The notes beneath the pieces were generated by a model that saw only the letters and a list, made by a program, of their open reading frames with translations, was not told the DNA's origin and ran no database searches. The translations under genes and the position numbers were made by a program. Below, in pieces: positions 38,988 through 47,712 of a stretch of DNA of 64,000 nucleotides. The stretch lies in the NCBI RefSeq assembly GCF_036826855.1, contig NZ_CP104578.1, forward strand, positions 1,302,001-1,366,000, read 5' to 3'. The DNA comes from Streptomyces sp. SJL17-4. Lineage in GTDB: Bacteria > Actinomycetota > Actinomycetes > Streptomycetales > Streptomycetaceae. Every line of letters starts with the position of its first letter. Positions within the stretch are counted from its first letter, which is position 1.

Positions 38988-39281
38988 TCAGGAGATCTCG
39001 GGCAGCAGCCCGGTGACCGGCGCGGCCTGGTCGGTGAGCTGGTGGAGCTGGTTCACCTCGTGCAGCCGGCTGAGCCCACCGAGCTGACCGGCGATGCCGG
39101 GGAACTGCGCCTTGGACTCCTCGGGGATCCCGGTCGTGGCGAGCGCGTCGAGCTCGGTGACCGGGTTGATCGGCGGGCCGAGCGGGCTGGTGGTGGCGAC
39201 GGCCTGCGCCGCGGAGGCGCCGAGGCACGAGAAGGCGGCGGCCACGGCGAGAACTGAGGAAATGCGTCGTGTAGAGATCAC
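38988..39281 (-). CDS. Small secreted protein of unknown function
   Basis: The 97-residue product starts VISTRRISSVLAVAAAFSCL, a clear signal peptide with cleavage likely after SAAQA. It is followed by a mature part rich in Leu, Gln, Pro and Thr (LGPPINPVTELDAL, LSRLHEVNQLHQLTDQAAP) with no cysteine. This type of short exported protein is common in streptomycetes. I know no function. The GTG at 39281 is the only start in frame near the signal peptide, but its ribosome-binding site (GAGGGT) is too close, so the start is uncertain. Confidence 0.6.
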   Translation of the reverse strand: MISTRRISSVLAVAAAFSCLGASAAQAVATTSPLGPPINPVTELDALATTGIPEESKAQFPGIAGQLGGLSRLHEVNQLHQLTDQAAPVTGLLPEIS

Positions 39282-39352
39282 ACCCTCACAACGCCCCGCC
39301 CGGCCGACGGACACGGCCGCGCCCCGCCTGGCGGCCACCGACGCCGGGAGGG

Positions 39353-39922
39353 TCAGGCCGTGGCGTCCGCCGGGAGCGGGGCGGAAGCGGGGACGGATGC
39401 GGGGGCGGAAGCGGGGACGGGTGCGGGGGCGGCGTCGCGTACGGGATGGCGGCTGAAGATCGAGACGCGGTTGAACGCGTTGATGGTGATCGCCACCCAG
39501 ATCACCGCGGAGATCTCCTCGTCGTTCAGGACCGCGCGGGCCTCGCCGTACGCCCGTTCCTGCGCGAGGCCGTCCGCCGGGTCGGTCGTGGCCTCCGCCA
39601 GGGCGAGGGCGGCTCGTTCCCGTGCCGTGAAGAGCTCGGTGTCCCGCCACGCGGGGAGCACGCCGAGGCGCCGGGTCGTCTCGCCGGCCCGGAGCGCGGC
39701 CCTGGTGTGGACGTCGAGGCAGTAGGCGCAGCCGTTGATCTGCGACACCCGGAGGTTGACCAGTTCGACCAGAATCCGGTCGAGCCCGGCCTCGGCGGCG
39801 GTCGCGCGGACGGCGTCGGCCGTGTGGACCAGGGCCCGGTAGGCCGCGGGGCTCTGCTTGTCGAGGTAGACCCGCCGACCACCCGCCACGTCCTTCGCGT
39901 CGTCGTTCACGTCGTCGTTCAT
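39353..39922 (-). CDS. Carboxymuconolactone decarboxylase-like (AhpD-type) protein
   Basis: A 189-residue protein of the CMD/AhpD superfamily. It has the active motif NGCAYCLDVHTRAAL with a CxxC pair and downstream His, preceded by LVELVNLRVSQI. Members with CxxCxxxH act as peroxidase-linked reductants. The tail (about 160-189) is a low-complexity Pro-Ala-Val-Ser repeat. The ATG at 39922 follows GAAGGAGC. The gene is divergent from pirin, with a shared AT-rich palindromic region, suggesting joint control under oxidative or aromatic stress. Confidence 0.87.
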   Translation of the reverse strand: MNDDVNDDAKDVAGGRRVYLDKQSPAAYRALVHTADAVRATAAEAGLDRILVELVNLRVSQINGCAYCLDVHTRAALRAGETTRRLGVLPAWRDTELFTARERAALALAEATTDPADGLAQERAYGEARAVLNDEEISAVIWVAITINAFNRVSIFSRHPVRDAAPAPVPASAPASVPASAPLPADATA

Positions 39923-39978
39923 CGTGCGCTCCTTCGAGGAATCCGTGCGCGTCAAGGGTTCTGGGGCTATGATCACCC

Positions 39979-40001
39979 ATAGTTGTTGAAAGCGAAACTA
40001 T
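39979..40001. promoter_or_regulatory. Inverted repeat in the AhpD-like/pirin divergent promoter
   Basis: ATAGTT (39979-39984) and AACTAT (39996-40001) form an inverted repeat with 11 bp between. The stretch is much more AT-rich than its surroundings and lies between two divergent stress genes, so it is probably an operator overlapping a promoter. The regulator is unknown. Confidence 0.5.
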
Positions 40002-40049
40002 ATCGCTGGACGAGAACGCCGGACGAGAACGGATGGAGAGGGGTCGGGC

Positions 40050-40973
40050 ATGGGCGACACGGAGGTCGAGATTCTCTCCGCGCGGGACGTTCCGCTGGGC
40101 GGACCGCGCGCGATGACCGTACGGCGCACCCTGCCCCAGCGGTCCCGGACGCTGATCGGGGCCTGGTGCTTCGCCGACCACTACGGCCCCGACCGGGTCG
40201 CCGAGTCCGGCGGCATGGACGTCGCCCCCCACCCGCACACCGGGCTGCAGACCGTGAGCTGGCTCTTCAGCGGGGAGATCGAGCACCGCGACAGCCTGGG
40301 CAGCCACGCGTACGTACGGCCCGGGGAACTGAACCTCATGACCGGCGGCCACGGCATCAGCCACACCGAGGTCTCCACTCCCGGCACCACCGTGCTGCAC
40401 GGGGTGCAGCTGTGGGTGGCGCTGCCCGACGCACACCGTCACGCCGACCGCGACTTCCAGCACCACGCCCCGAAGCCGGTGCGGCTCGACGGCGCGGAAC
40501 TCCGGGTGTTCCTCGGCTCGCTCGCCGGTGAGACCTCCCCCGTGCGCACCTTCACCCCGCTCCTCGGCGCCGAGCTCCTCATCGACCCCGGCGCCACGGT
40601 CGTCCTGCCCGTCGACCCGGCCCACGAGCACGGTCTGCTCGTCGACGAAGGAGACGTCCGGCTCGCCGGAACCCTTCTCCGTCCGGCCGAACTCGGTTAC
40701 GTCGACACCGGACACGACACCCTGACCCTGACGAACACGTCCGAGCGGCGCGCGCGGGCGGTCCTCATCGGCGGTACACCCTTCGGCGAGGAGATCGTCA
40801 TGTGGTGGAACTTCATCGGCCGCAGCAACCAGGACATCGTCGAGGCCCGGGAGGAGTGGGAGCGCGCCTCCGACCGCTTCGGACACGTCGACGGCTACCC
40901 CGGCGACCGCCTCCCCGCCCCGGCCCTGCCGAACGCCGCCCTCACCCCCCGCGGAAACCCGCCCCGCGCCTGA
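40050..40973 (+). CDS. Pirin family protein
   Basis: This 307-residue bicupin contains the pirin metal-site motif HPHTGLQTVSWLFSGEIEHRD (first cupin, about residues 57-77) and MTGGHGISHTEVS (about 97-109), with the His/His/His/Glu ligands. A C-terminal cupin and the family's GEEIVMWWNFIGRS block follow. Bacterial pirins are iron-dependent and some degrade quercetin. The substrate here is unknown. The ATG at 40050 follows GGAGAGGGG. Confidence 0.9.
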   Translation: MGDTEVEILSARDVPLGGPRAMTVRRTLPQRSRTLIGAWCFADHYGPDRVAESGGMDVAPHPHTGLQTVSWLFSGEIEHRDSLGSHAYVRPGELNLMTGGHGISHTEVSTPGTTVLHGVQLWVALPDAHRHADRDFQHHAPKPVRLDGAELRVFLGSLAGETSPVRTFTPLLGAELLIDPGATVVLPVDPAHEHGLLVDEGDVRLAGTLLRPAELGYVDTGHDTLTLTNTSERRARAVLIGGTPFGEEIVMWWNFIGRSNQDIVEAREEWERASDRFGHVDGYPGDRLPAPALPNAALTPRGNPPRA

Positions 40974-41063
40974 GCCAGGGGGCCCACACCCCCAGGCCCA
41001 TGGATCCCACGAACCACACCGCCCCCTCTATCCTTCGGCACCCTTCGACCTGAAAGGCACGTC

Positions 41064-41408
41064 ATGAGCGAGCAGACAGCCCCCACCCCCGTCGTCCGCC
41101 ACGTCGACCCCCGCCACCGTTACGAGATCCTGGTCGACGAGAAGCGCGCCGGCCTCACGGCGTACCGCGACCGCGACGACCGGCGCGTCTTCTTCCACAC
41201 CGAGATCGACGACGCCTACGCGGGCCAGGGCCTCGCCTCGATCCTGGTCGAGCAGGCCCTGACCGACGTGCGCGCCTCCGGGATGCGGATCGTGCCGGTC
41301 TGCCCGTACGTGGCCAAGTTCCTCAAGAAGCACGAGGAGTTCGCCGACATCACCGACCCGGTGACGCCGGAGATCCTCCAGTGGCTTGACGACCGGTTGG
41401 CCCGCTGA
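41064..41408 (+). CDS. Small GNAT-type N-acetyltransferase (YjdJ-like)
   Basis: A 114-residue protein of the short GCN5-related family, with FFHTEIDDAYAGQGLASILVEQAL as the acetyl-CoA site and CPYVAKFLKKHEEFADI near the end. Residues VRHVDPRHRYEILVDEKRAG at the N-terminus match too. The family is small, cytoplasmic and of unknown substrate. The ATG at 41064 follows GAAAGG. It is convergent with the VOC gene, and an inverted repeat (CTGACCCC ... GGGGTCAG) lies between them. Confidence 0.85.
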   Translation: MSEQTAPTPVVRHVDPRHRYEILVDEKRAGLTAYRDRDDRRVFFHTEIDDAYAGQGLASILVEQALTDVRASGMRIVPVCPYVAKFLKKHEEFADITDPVTPEILQWLDDRLAR

Positions 41409-41437
41409 CCCCCCGACCCGCACAACCTGCGCGCCGG

Positions 41438-42235
41438 TCAGCCGGCGGACGGGGTCAGGACCACGAAGTCGGCGTTCGACGGGTCGAGACAGACGGCGAT
41501 CCGTCCGACGCCCTCCGCGTCGTCCGGCCCCATCTGCACGTTGCCGCCGCTCGCGGTGACCCTGGCGACGGCGGCGTCGCAGTCGGCGACGGCGAACACG
41601 GGGTGCCAGTACGGCCGTCCGTGCGCGAGGGCGAGGTCCGCCTCGCTCAGCTGCATGAGGCCGCCCTGCATGCGCTCCTCGGGAAGTCCGGCGGGGGTGA
41701 TGATCGTGTACGTGCCCTCTCCGCCGGGCATCGGCATGTCGCTGTACTGCCAGCCGAAGACGCTGCCGTAGAACCGCTTCGCCGCCGCGGCGTCGCTCGT
41801 GTACAGCTCGGTCCAGGACAGCGAGCCCGGGGCGTCGACCTGTTCGACGCCCTTGTTCGTACCCGGCTGCCAGACGGCGAACTGGCCGCCCAGCGGGTCG
41901 CTGTACTGCGCCATCCGACCCCACTCGCCGAGGTCCATCGGCGCGACGCGTACCGTGCCGCCGGCCTCCTCCACGGCCCGGGTCGTGGCGTCCGCGTCGG
42001 CGACGTTGTAGTAGATCATCCAGGCCGAACGCGCGCCCTCCTCGGTCAGCTTGCCGAGCCCGGCGACGATCTTTCCGTCGCTCCGGAACATCCCGCCCTC
42101 CATGTCCTCCCCCTCCCCCATGGACTCGTAGTTCCACCCCAGCACTCCGCCGTAGAAGGCCGCGGCGGCCGGGACGTCGGGGGCGCCGAGGTCGAGCCAG
42201 CAGGGGGAGCCGGGGACGAAGTCGGTGGTGATCAT
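41438..42235 (-). CDS. VOC-superfamily protein with two glyoxalase-like modules
   Basis: This 265-residue protein has two vicinal-oxygen-chelate modules. The first (about 1-125) starts with GSPCWLDLGAPDVPAAAAFY and the second (about 130-262) with GSLSWTELYTSDAAAAKRFY. Each has the GWNYE/GWQYS strand and the final HPVFAVADCDAA-type block. Relatives include hydroxylases, antibiotic-binding proteins and enzymes of unknown substrate. It is divergent from the ArsR-SRPBCC pair and may share the operator region. The 5' leader holds nine-bp repeats. Confidence 0.85.
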   Translation of the reverse strand: MITTDFVPGSPCWLDLGAPDVPAAAAFYGGVLGWNYESMGEGEDMEGGMFRSDGKIVAGLGKLTEEGARSAWMIYYNVADADATTRAVEEAGGTVRVAPMDLGEWGRMAQYSDPLGGQFAVWQPGTNKGVEQVDAPGSLSWTELYTSDAAAAKRFYGSVFGWQYSDMPMPGGEGTYTIITPAGLPEERMQGGLMQLSEADLALAHGRPYWHPVFAVADCDAAVARVTASGGNVQMGPDDAEGVGRIAVCLDPSNADFVVLTPSAG

Positions 42236-42260
42236 GGCGATGGCCTTTCACGGTTCCGGG

Positions 42261-42302
42261 GACGCCGGGTACGCCGGGTATGCCGGGTATGCCGGGCACG
42301 CC
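42261..42302. repeat. Nine-bp tandem repeats (TA(C/T)GCCGGG) in the VOC leader
   Basis: Four full units of 9 bp plus a partial one lie 25 bp before the VOC start on the opposite strand. Confidence 0.75.
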
Positions 42303-42365
42303 CTCAGCCTTGCATCGGACTCGACCCCTCGCGCGTCGACCTCGACGCGTCGGAAGAAGTTGACA

Positions 42366-42383
42366 CGTCGGAGATTTCCGACG
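42366..42383. promoter_or_regulatory. Probable ArsR operator
   Basis: CGTCGGA-GATT-TCCGACG is a perfect inverted repeat 13 bp upstream of the ArsR start. A direct copy of CGTCGGA lies about 25 bp further upstream. The position suits autorepression and control of the divergent VOC gene. Confidence 0.6.
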
Positions 42384-42395
42384 CATTCTGTCGGC

Positions 42396-42749
42396 ATGCC
42401 AACCGTCGACGTCTACAGCGCGCTGGCCAATCCGGTCCGGCGCAAACTGCTCGAAGGGCTGATCGATGGACCACGCCCGGCCGGCGAGCTGGCCGGGGAG
42501 TTCTCCCTCAGCCGTCCGGCCGTCTCCGAGCACCTGGCCGTGCTGAAGAGGGCCGGGCTGGTGCACGAGGAGCCCCGCGGACGCCATCGCTACTACCACC
42601 TGCGGCCGGAGCCACTCGCCGAGGTGGGCGACTGGCTCCACCCCTTCGAGCACTACTGGCGCGCCCGCATGGGCGCCCTGCGTGACGTACTGGACGAGAT
42701 CAGCGACAGCACTCACAGCGACACACGACCCGAGGACGAATCTCCATGA
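42396..42749 (+). CDS. ArsR-family helix-turn-helix repressor
   Basis: A 117-residue winged-helix protein: YSALANPVRRKLLEGLIDG, FSLSRPAVSEHLAVLKRAGL (recognition helix) and EEPRGRHRYYHLRPEPL (wing). No metal-binding ELCVCDL motif is present, so it is of the non-metal type often paired with AHSA1/SRPBCC proteins. That gene follows here, overlapping by ATGA. The ATG at 42396 is preferred over an earlier in-frame ATG, which lies in the operator region. Confidence 0.9.
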   Translation: MPTVDVYSALANPVRRKLLEGLIDGPRPAGELAGEFSLSRPAVSEHLAVLKRAGLVHEEPRGRHRYYHLRPEPLAEVGDWLHPFEHYWRARMGALRDVLDEISDSTHSDTRPEDESP

Positions 42750-43162
42750 CTGCCGAACTCCGGACCATCCACTGCGACCAGTTCATCGCCCACCCGCCCC
42801 GGGCCGTCTGGCGTGCGCTCACCGACCCCGAGCTGCACGCGCGCTGGTGGGCCGCCGGGGACGTACGCGCCGAGGTGGGGCACCGCTTCACCCTGGACAT
42901 GGGGCAGTGGGGCCACCAGGAGTGCGAGGTGCTCGCCGTGGAGCCGGAGCGGCTCCTCAGCTACAGCTTCGCGCCGGGAACCCTCGACACCACCGTCACC
43001 TGGCGGCTCGAGGCCGAAGGGACCGGTACGCGGCTCTTCCTCGACCACGCCGGATTCGACCTCGGCTCACCGCTCGGCAAGGCCGCGTTCGAGGGGATGG
43101 GGCGCGGCTGGCCGGGCCTGCTCGGCCGGATCGAGCCCGCCCTGGATGCGGCCGCGCGATAG
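42746..43162 (+). CDS. SRPBCC (AHSA1-type START-like) protein
   Basis: A 138-residue small-molecule-binding protein of the AHSA1/CalC group, with IAHPPRAVWRALTDPELHARWW at the N-terminus, LLSYSFAPGT in the middle and FEGMGRGWPGLLGRIEPAL as the C-terminal helix. These domains bind hydrophobic ligands in a helix-grip pocket. It is translationally coupled to the ArsR repressor (4-bp overlap), and may be the detox partner of whatever ArsR senses. It has no catalytic motif. Confidence 0.87.
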   Translation: MTAELRTIHCDQFIAHPPRAVWRALTDPELHARWWAAGDVRAEVGHRFTLDMGQWGHQECEVLAVEPERLLSYSFAPGTLDTTVTWRLEAEGTGTRLFLDHAGFDLGSPLGKAAFEGMGRGWPGLLGRIEPALDAAAR

Positions 43163-43284
43163 CCGCGAGGCGCCCGCCGAGTGGTCACGGCGGAGAAGGA
43201 GGGGGGGCGCTGGAAGGGAGCGCGTCCGGGTGTCGAGGGCGTAGCCGGTGGAGCGCCCGCCCGGTCGGGAGAGGCAGCGACATC

Positions 43285-43584
43285 ATGCGCATGCTCCTGA
43301 AGGTTCAGATGGACACCCCGGCCTCGAACGAGGCCATTCGAGAAGGCACGCTGCGAAAGATCATGGAGGAAGCCCTCCGTCAACTCCGTCCCGAAGCGGC
43401 CTATTTCACCGTCGAGGACGGCTGCCGGACGGCGTACGTCTTCTTCGACCCGGCCGATCCGTCGCAGATGCCGAAGATCTCGGAGCCGCTCTTCCTCAAG
43501 CTCAACGCCAAGGTCCACTACTCGCCGGTCATGAACCCCGAAGACCTGGCCAAGGGCCTGGACGCGATCACCCCCGGCGGATGA
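43285..43584 (+). CDS. Conserved small hypothetical protein (DUF3303-like)
   Basis: This 99-residue protein begins MRMLLKVQMDTPASNEAIRE and contains LRPEAAYFTVEDGCRTAYVFFD and LFLKLNAKVHYSPVM. The pattern suggests a dimeric alpha-beta-barrel (ferredoxin-like) fold as in DUF3303, but I am not certain. It is cytoplasmic and has no catalytic motif. The ATG at 43285 follows GGGAGAGG. A small hairpin (CTGCC/GGCAG) follows the stop. Confidence 0.65.
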   Translation: MRMLLKVQMDTPASNEAIREGTLRKIMEEALRQLRPEAAYFTVEDGCRTAYVFFDPADPSQMPKISEPLFLKLNAKVHYSPVMNPEDLAKGLDAITPGG

Positions 43585-43631
43585 CCGCCCCGCCTGCCAC
43601 GCGCGCGGCAGTCACGGGGTCGGCCGGAGGC

Positions 43632-44129
43632 TCATCGAATCCGAAAGGTGATCCGCAGCGACCGCAGGCCCGGCTGTGCGGCGGTACGCAGGACCGCCTC
43701 GCCCGGTCCGACGGCGCGGACGTCCCAGGCGCGGTACCCCGGATCGGACTCGAAGTCGACCGGCACGAGGACGATCGCCGTGCCGTCGACGGCGGGAGTG
43801 GCCGTGCGCCAGCTGCCGGAGAGGCGCAGTTGGGTGGTGTCGCCGAGGGGGAGGGTGACGGTGCGGCCGGTGTCGTCCTGGGTGAGGACGGCCGGTCCGG
43901 CAGTCGACGTCGCAGGGGCAGGAGTTGACGTCGCAGGGGCAGGAGTTGGCGTCGGAGTCGAGCCGGGGGTGGACGTCGATGTGGGAGTAGGGGTGGGGGC
44001 GGAGGTGCGGACCGGCGGGGTCGGGCGATCCGGCGCGGCGTCGTCGGCGCACGCGACCGCCGCCGCCCCGAGGAGCAGGGTGGCGGCAGTGCGCGTCAGC
44101 AGGGTCTTCCTCGGCGTACGAGCGGTCAT
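43632..44129 (-). CDS. Putative lipoprotein with Pro/Thr-rich linker
   Basis: A 165-residue exported lipoprotein. A signal peptide (RKTLLTRTAATLLLGAAA) ends in a lipobox-like AVAC, then a long Pro-Thr-Ser linker encoded by 21-bp DNA repeats (APATSTPAPATSTAGPA), then a compact beta-rich domain (GRTVTLPLGDTTQLRLSGSW, VGPGEAVLRTA) that faintly resembles chagasin-type protease inhibitors. The start overlaps the stop of the M36 protease by 4 bp, so both are made from one mRNA. An inhibitor or chaperone role for the protease is therefore plausible, but it is inference. Confidence 0.7.
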   Translation of the reverse strand: MTARTPRKTLLTRTAATLLLGAAAVACADDAAPDRPTPPVRTSAPTPTPTSTSTPGSTPTPTPAPATSTPAPATSTAGPAVLTQDDTGRTVTLPLGDTTQLRLSGSWRTATPAVDGTAIVLVPVDFESDPGYRAWDVRAVGPGEAVLRTAAQPGLRSLRITFRIR

Positions 44130-47100
44130 ACCAGCGGGACGTTGACGCAGGTGAGGATGGCCGCCTGGGCGGAGAGCTGCTGCTTGGTGGCCTGGGGGTC
44201 GAGGCGCACCCGCTCGGCGTTCCGCATGGCCTCCAGGAAGGGGGTGTCCGCCTTCAAGTCCCCGTCCGTGTCGACGAGCTCGTTCGGCTCGAAGGCTCCG
44301 TTGGCGAAGTTGAGCCAGGCGGCGAGCAGTTGACGGTCGAGGGAGCGCTTCGGGTCCAGGAGCAGGTTGAGGAAGAGGACGTTGGCCGCCTTGTCCTGGG
44401 TGGACACGTCGACCTTCTCGGAGAACACTGCGCTCGCGTGCTGGACGATCTTCAGGTAGCAGTCCAGCGTCTCCCTGCCGAGTCCGGTGAGGTCGCCGGT
44501 CAGGTACTTGACGTACCAGATGTCGGCGAGCAGCGACAGCGGCGCGTTGCCCTGGACGATGACGGGCATACCGTCGGTCCCTGTGCCGCCGTCGTCGTCA
44601 CGTGCCGCGAGGGACAGGTCGTACAGGCACGGCTGGGTGTACGTGTGGGGCTGCGTGTCCGTCAGGTCGCGCGGCTGGACGCTGGGGCTGCGGACCGGGT
44701 CGGCGTCCGGCGGGTTGACGAGCGAGGTGGTCGTGGTGGGCGGTGTCCCGTCGCCCCACGTCCAGGTCATGGTCTCGTCGTCGCTGCCGGGGTCGGTGAT
44801 CCGGGCGGTGTACCGCTTCTCCTCGCCCTTGTGGACGACGAGTGTCCGGCCGCCGGCGAGCGGCACGGTGCCGGTCTTGTCGAGGGCGACGGTCGGGTCG
44901 ACGTTGGCGACGGTGACCTCGGCCTCGCGGCAGGTGCTGGTGTCGTCGTCGCTGCCGCAGATCTTCACGGTGAAGGTGCCGTTGTCGCCGAAGGCGATCT
45001 CACGGCTGAAGGTGAGCGTGGCGTCGGGACGGCTGTTCTCCAGCTGTCCCGGCAGCGGGACGGGCTTGCCGTCGCCGGGGTCGATGGTGGCGGTGAGCGG
45101 GTCGAGCCAGCCCGGGTCGGTGACCGTGCCGGAGACCGTGAGTCCGCCGCCCTCCTCGCGCGGGCCCTGGACGGTGAAGGTCACCGCGGGAGCCACGTTG
45201 GTGACGGTCACGGTCGCCGTGTCGGTGTCGGCCCCGGCGGCGTTGCCGACGCGCAGGCCGACGGTGTACGTGCCGTCCCGGCCGACCCGGTCGAAGAGCG
45301 GGGCGGCGCCGGTCGCGTCGTCGTAGGCGCCGTCGCCGTCGAAGTCCCAGCTGTAACCGCCGCCGCCACCGGGGACGGTGGAGCCGCTCGCGTCGAGCCG
45401 TACGTCGGCGCCTTCCTTGGTGGTGTACGGCCCGCCCGCGTCGGCGGTGGGCCGGCAGCTCACGGGGAAGTCGGTCGCCGGCTCGGCCTGGTCCTGGCTC
45501 GGCGAGGTGGCGCTCGCGCCCATGCCCCGGCGGGCGAACACGCCCCACAGCAGGCACTGGTCGGCGCCTCCGTGGTTCGCGCGGTCGGCGGCGAGGATGC
45601 CGTCGCGGGCGTCCAGGAAGTCGGGCGAGGACGGGGTCAGCTTCATGCCGTCGACCATCAGCTGCTCGTGCCGCTGCTTTCCGGTGGCGTAGCCGTACGC
45701 GCCGACGAGCGCGGTCCGCATGTCCCACATGGCGGTCGCCCAGATCTCACCGTCGGAGTGCGCGCTGCAACTGCCGTCGTCGCAGAGGTCGCCGTAGGTG
45801 AGGGTGCTGTTGTTGTAGGCGACGCGGCGTATGCCGGTGGCCCGGCCGTTGTTGTACTCGCCGTACACCGGGTCGTTCCAGAGCGAGGTGGCGACGGCGT
45901 CGCTCCAGCCCTCGCCGAGCGCGTCGGTCTGGACGCCGTCGCCCATCTCGCCGCCGCCGACGAGGCGGTGGGACAGGCCGTGGCTGTACTCGTGGGCGAC
46001 GGTGTCGCCGTTCATGGCCCGGTGGATGTGGTGGTTGTCGCAGGAGGCGCGTCCGACGAAGAGCCGCATGGTCGGGTTCTGGCCGTCGGCGGGGGTGGCG
46101 AAGTCGGCGTTGCAGGCGGAGTCCCCGTTGGCGTCGAAGTCGACGTAGACCTGGACGCGGTCGCCTCCGGCGCCGCCGTTGCCGAGGTTGTCCTCCTGGA
46201 AGTTGCCCGAGGCCTCGTCGAAGCCGAGCGCGTAGAGGTGGTCGTGCATGCGGTTGGCGTAGTAGAAGGCCTGGGTGACGACCGCGTCCCGGTCGGTCGT
46301 GATGTCGGTGCCGCCGCTGGTACGGAAGGCGTCCGTGAAGGTGTAGGTGAAGTGCTGGTACGCCGGGTCGCCGGCGGCCGGTGTCTGGGGCTGGTGGCCC
46401 AGCGCCTCGTTGCCGTCGGGGTCGTGGGAGACCTCGCCGTTGTTGCCGGTGGTGACCCGGCCGCTGACCCAGGAGCGGCCGAGGCCGCTGAAGGGGACGG
46501 TCGTCGGGCTGCCGAGGGTGGGGTTCTGGGCGGTGTGGACGCGGCCCTCGGGGCCCTCGTTGCTGGTGAGGTCGGTGCGCTGGAGGACCGTGCCGGTCCC
46601 GGCGTCGACGACGATGTCGTACAGGTGGTCGTTGTCGGCGGTGAGGGTGATCCGCCAGGCCGGCCGGGCGGTACCGTCGGCGAGCGGGAAGGTGACGCGG
46701 GTGGCGGTGGTTCCGGCCCGAGTGCCGGAGGCGGCGTCGTTGCCCTTGCCGGTGCCGGTGCCGGAGGCGGCGTCGTTGCCGGTGCCGGTGCCGGTGCCGA
46801 TGTCGGTGCCGACGGAGGCCGCGGCCCGGTCGAGCGCGGCGCCCTTGTCGAGGATGGCCTTCCCGGTGGCGCGCACGCCCGCGACGAGACCGCCGGTGAC
46901 GGTGAGGATGCGGCCCGCCTTGTCGACGGCGACCGAGAGGCGGGCGCCGTGGACGGGGACGCCCCGGTCGCTCTGGCCGATGAAGACGTGCCGTACGCCG
47001 TTGTGCTCGGTGCGGTACGACCTGACGACGGTGAGGGCGTCCAACTCGGCGGCGGAGAGCCCGTACAGGGCCGCGTGGTCACGTATGTGGTCCAGCGCGA

Positions 47101-47443
47101 GAGTGCGCGGGTCGATGGCGGTGCCGGCGGCGGTGAGAGTGGTCCGCCCCTGCGGGGTGAGCAGCCTGGGCGTACCGAACCGACCCCAGCGGACGGCCGT
47201 GCCGTCGAGCTCCTGGGCGGCGCGCAGCTGTCCGGCCGTGGGCGCGACGCGCTTGTTCCCGCGTACGTCGATGTTCGGGTAGGGCCGGTCCGGCTGTTCC
47301 TGGGCGGCTCCCGCTTCCTCCTGGGCTCTGGGGCGTTCGTCGGCGGTGGCGACCGACGGTGTGACCGTGACCGCCGGCAGTGCGAGCAGCATGGCTCCGA
47401 TGACCAGTGATCGTGCGCGCGTCGACAGGCGTGTGGGTGGCAT
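44126..47443 (-). CDS. Secreted M36-family (fungalysin-like) metalloprotease with PKD repeats
   Basis: The 1,105-residue precursor has a signal peptide (STRARSLVIGAMLLALPAV) and an FTP/PepSY-like propeptide (about 60-330). The zinc protease domain carries HEYSH (His484, Glu485, His488) in TVAHEYSHGLSHRLVGG, with a downstream EGWSDAVATSLW. PKD-type beta domains (about 665-980) contain GGPYTTKEGADVRLDASG and YSWDFDGDG. The C-terminal helical part (about 980-1100) is unusual and resembles no domain I know. A Gly-Thr repeat lies in the propeptide (about 210-240). The ATG at 47443 follows GGGGGAGA. It is exported and probably degrades extracellular protein. Confidence 0.9.
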   Translation of the reverse strand: MPPTRLSTRARSLVIGAMLLALPAVTVTPSVATADERPRAQEEAGAAQEQPDRPYPNIDVRGNKRVAPTAGQLRAAQELDGTAVRWGRFGTPRLLTPQGRTTLTAAGTAIDPRTLALDHIRDHAALYGLSAAELDALTVVRSYRTEHNGVRHVFIGQSDRGVPVHGARLSVAVDKAGRILTVTGGLVAGVRATGKAILDKGAALDRAAASVGTDIGTGTGTGNDAASGTGTGKGNDAASGTRAGTTATRVTFPLADGTARPAWRITLTADNDHLYDIVVDAGTGTVLQRTDLTSNEGPEGRVHTAQNPTLGSPTTVPFSGLGRSWVSGRVTTGNNGEVSHDPDGNEALGHQPQTPAAGDPAYQHFTYTFTDAFRTSGGTDITTDRDAVVTQAFYYANRMHDHLYALGFDEASGNFQEDNLGNGGAGGDRVQVYVDFDANGDSACNADFATPADGQNPTMRLFVGRASCDNHHIHRAMNGDTVAHEYSHGLSHRLVGGGEMGDGVQTDALGEGWSDAVATSLWNDPVYGEYNNGRATGIRRVAYNNSTLTYGDLCDDGSCSAHSDGEIWATAMWDMRTALVGAYGYATGKQRHEQLMVDGMKLTPSSPDFLDARDGILAADRANHGGADQCLLWGVFARRGMGASATSPSQDQAEPATDFPVSCRPTADAGGPYTTKEGADVRLDASGSTVPGGGGGYSWDFDGDGAYDDATGAAPLFDRVGRDGTYTVGLRVGNAAGADTDTATVTVTNVAPAVTFTVQGPREEGGGLTVSGTVTDPGWLDPLTATIDPGDGKPVPLPGQLENSRPDATLTFSREIAFGDNGTFTVKICGSDDDTSTCREAEVTVANVDPTVALDKTGTVPLAGGRTLVVHKGEEKRYTARITDPGSDDETMTWTWGDGTPPTTTTSLVNPPDADPVRSPSVQPRDLTDTQPHTYTQPCLYDLSLAARDDDGGTGTDGMPVIVQGNAPLSLLADIWYVKYLTGDLTGLGRETLDCYLKIVQHASAVFSEKVDVSTQDKAANVLFLNLLLDPKRSLDRQLLAAWLNFANGAFEPNELVDTDGDLKADTPFLEAMRNAERVRLDPQATKQQLSAQAAILTCVNVPLV

Positions 47444-47712
47444 CGATCTCCCCCGTCCGATGGCTTCCTGACTGCGGACCGGGGACAAGCTACGTGCCCA
47501 TGACAAGAGGGCGGAAGGGCGCATACCGCCCCGCGGGGGCGTGCCACGACACTCTCGCCACATTCGGCGGAGATCATTCCTCCTGATCGACGGCGCTGAG
47601 AGGAGCGTCCGCCGGGAGAAGGCGGCACGGGAGGTCGGGAAAGTGCCTCACATGGAGAGGTGGTGAACGTTCTGACGCCCCGGGCCAAGGCGGCACGGAC
47701 GCCGATCGACGA

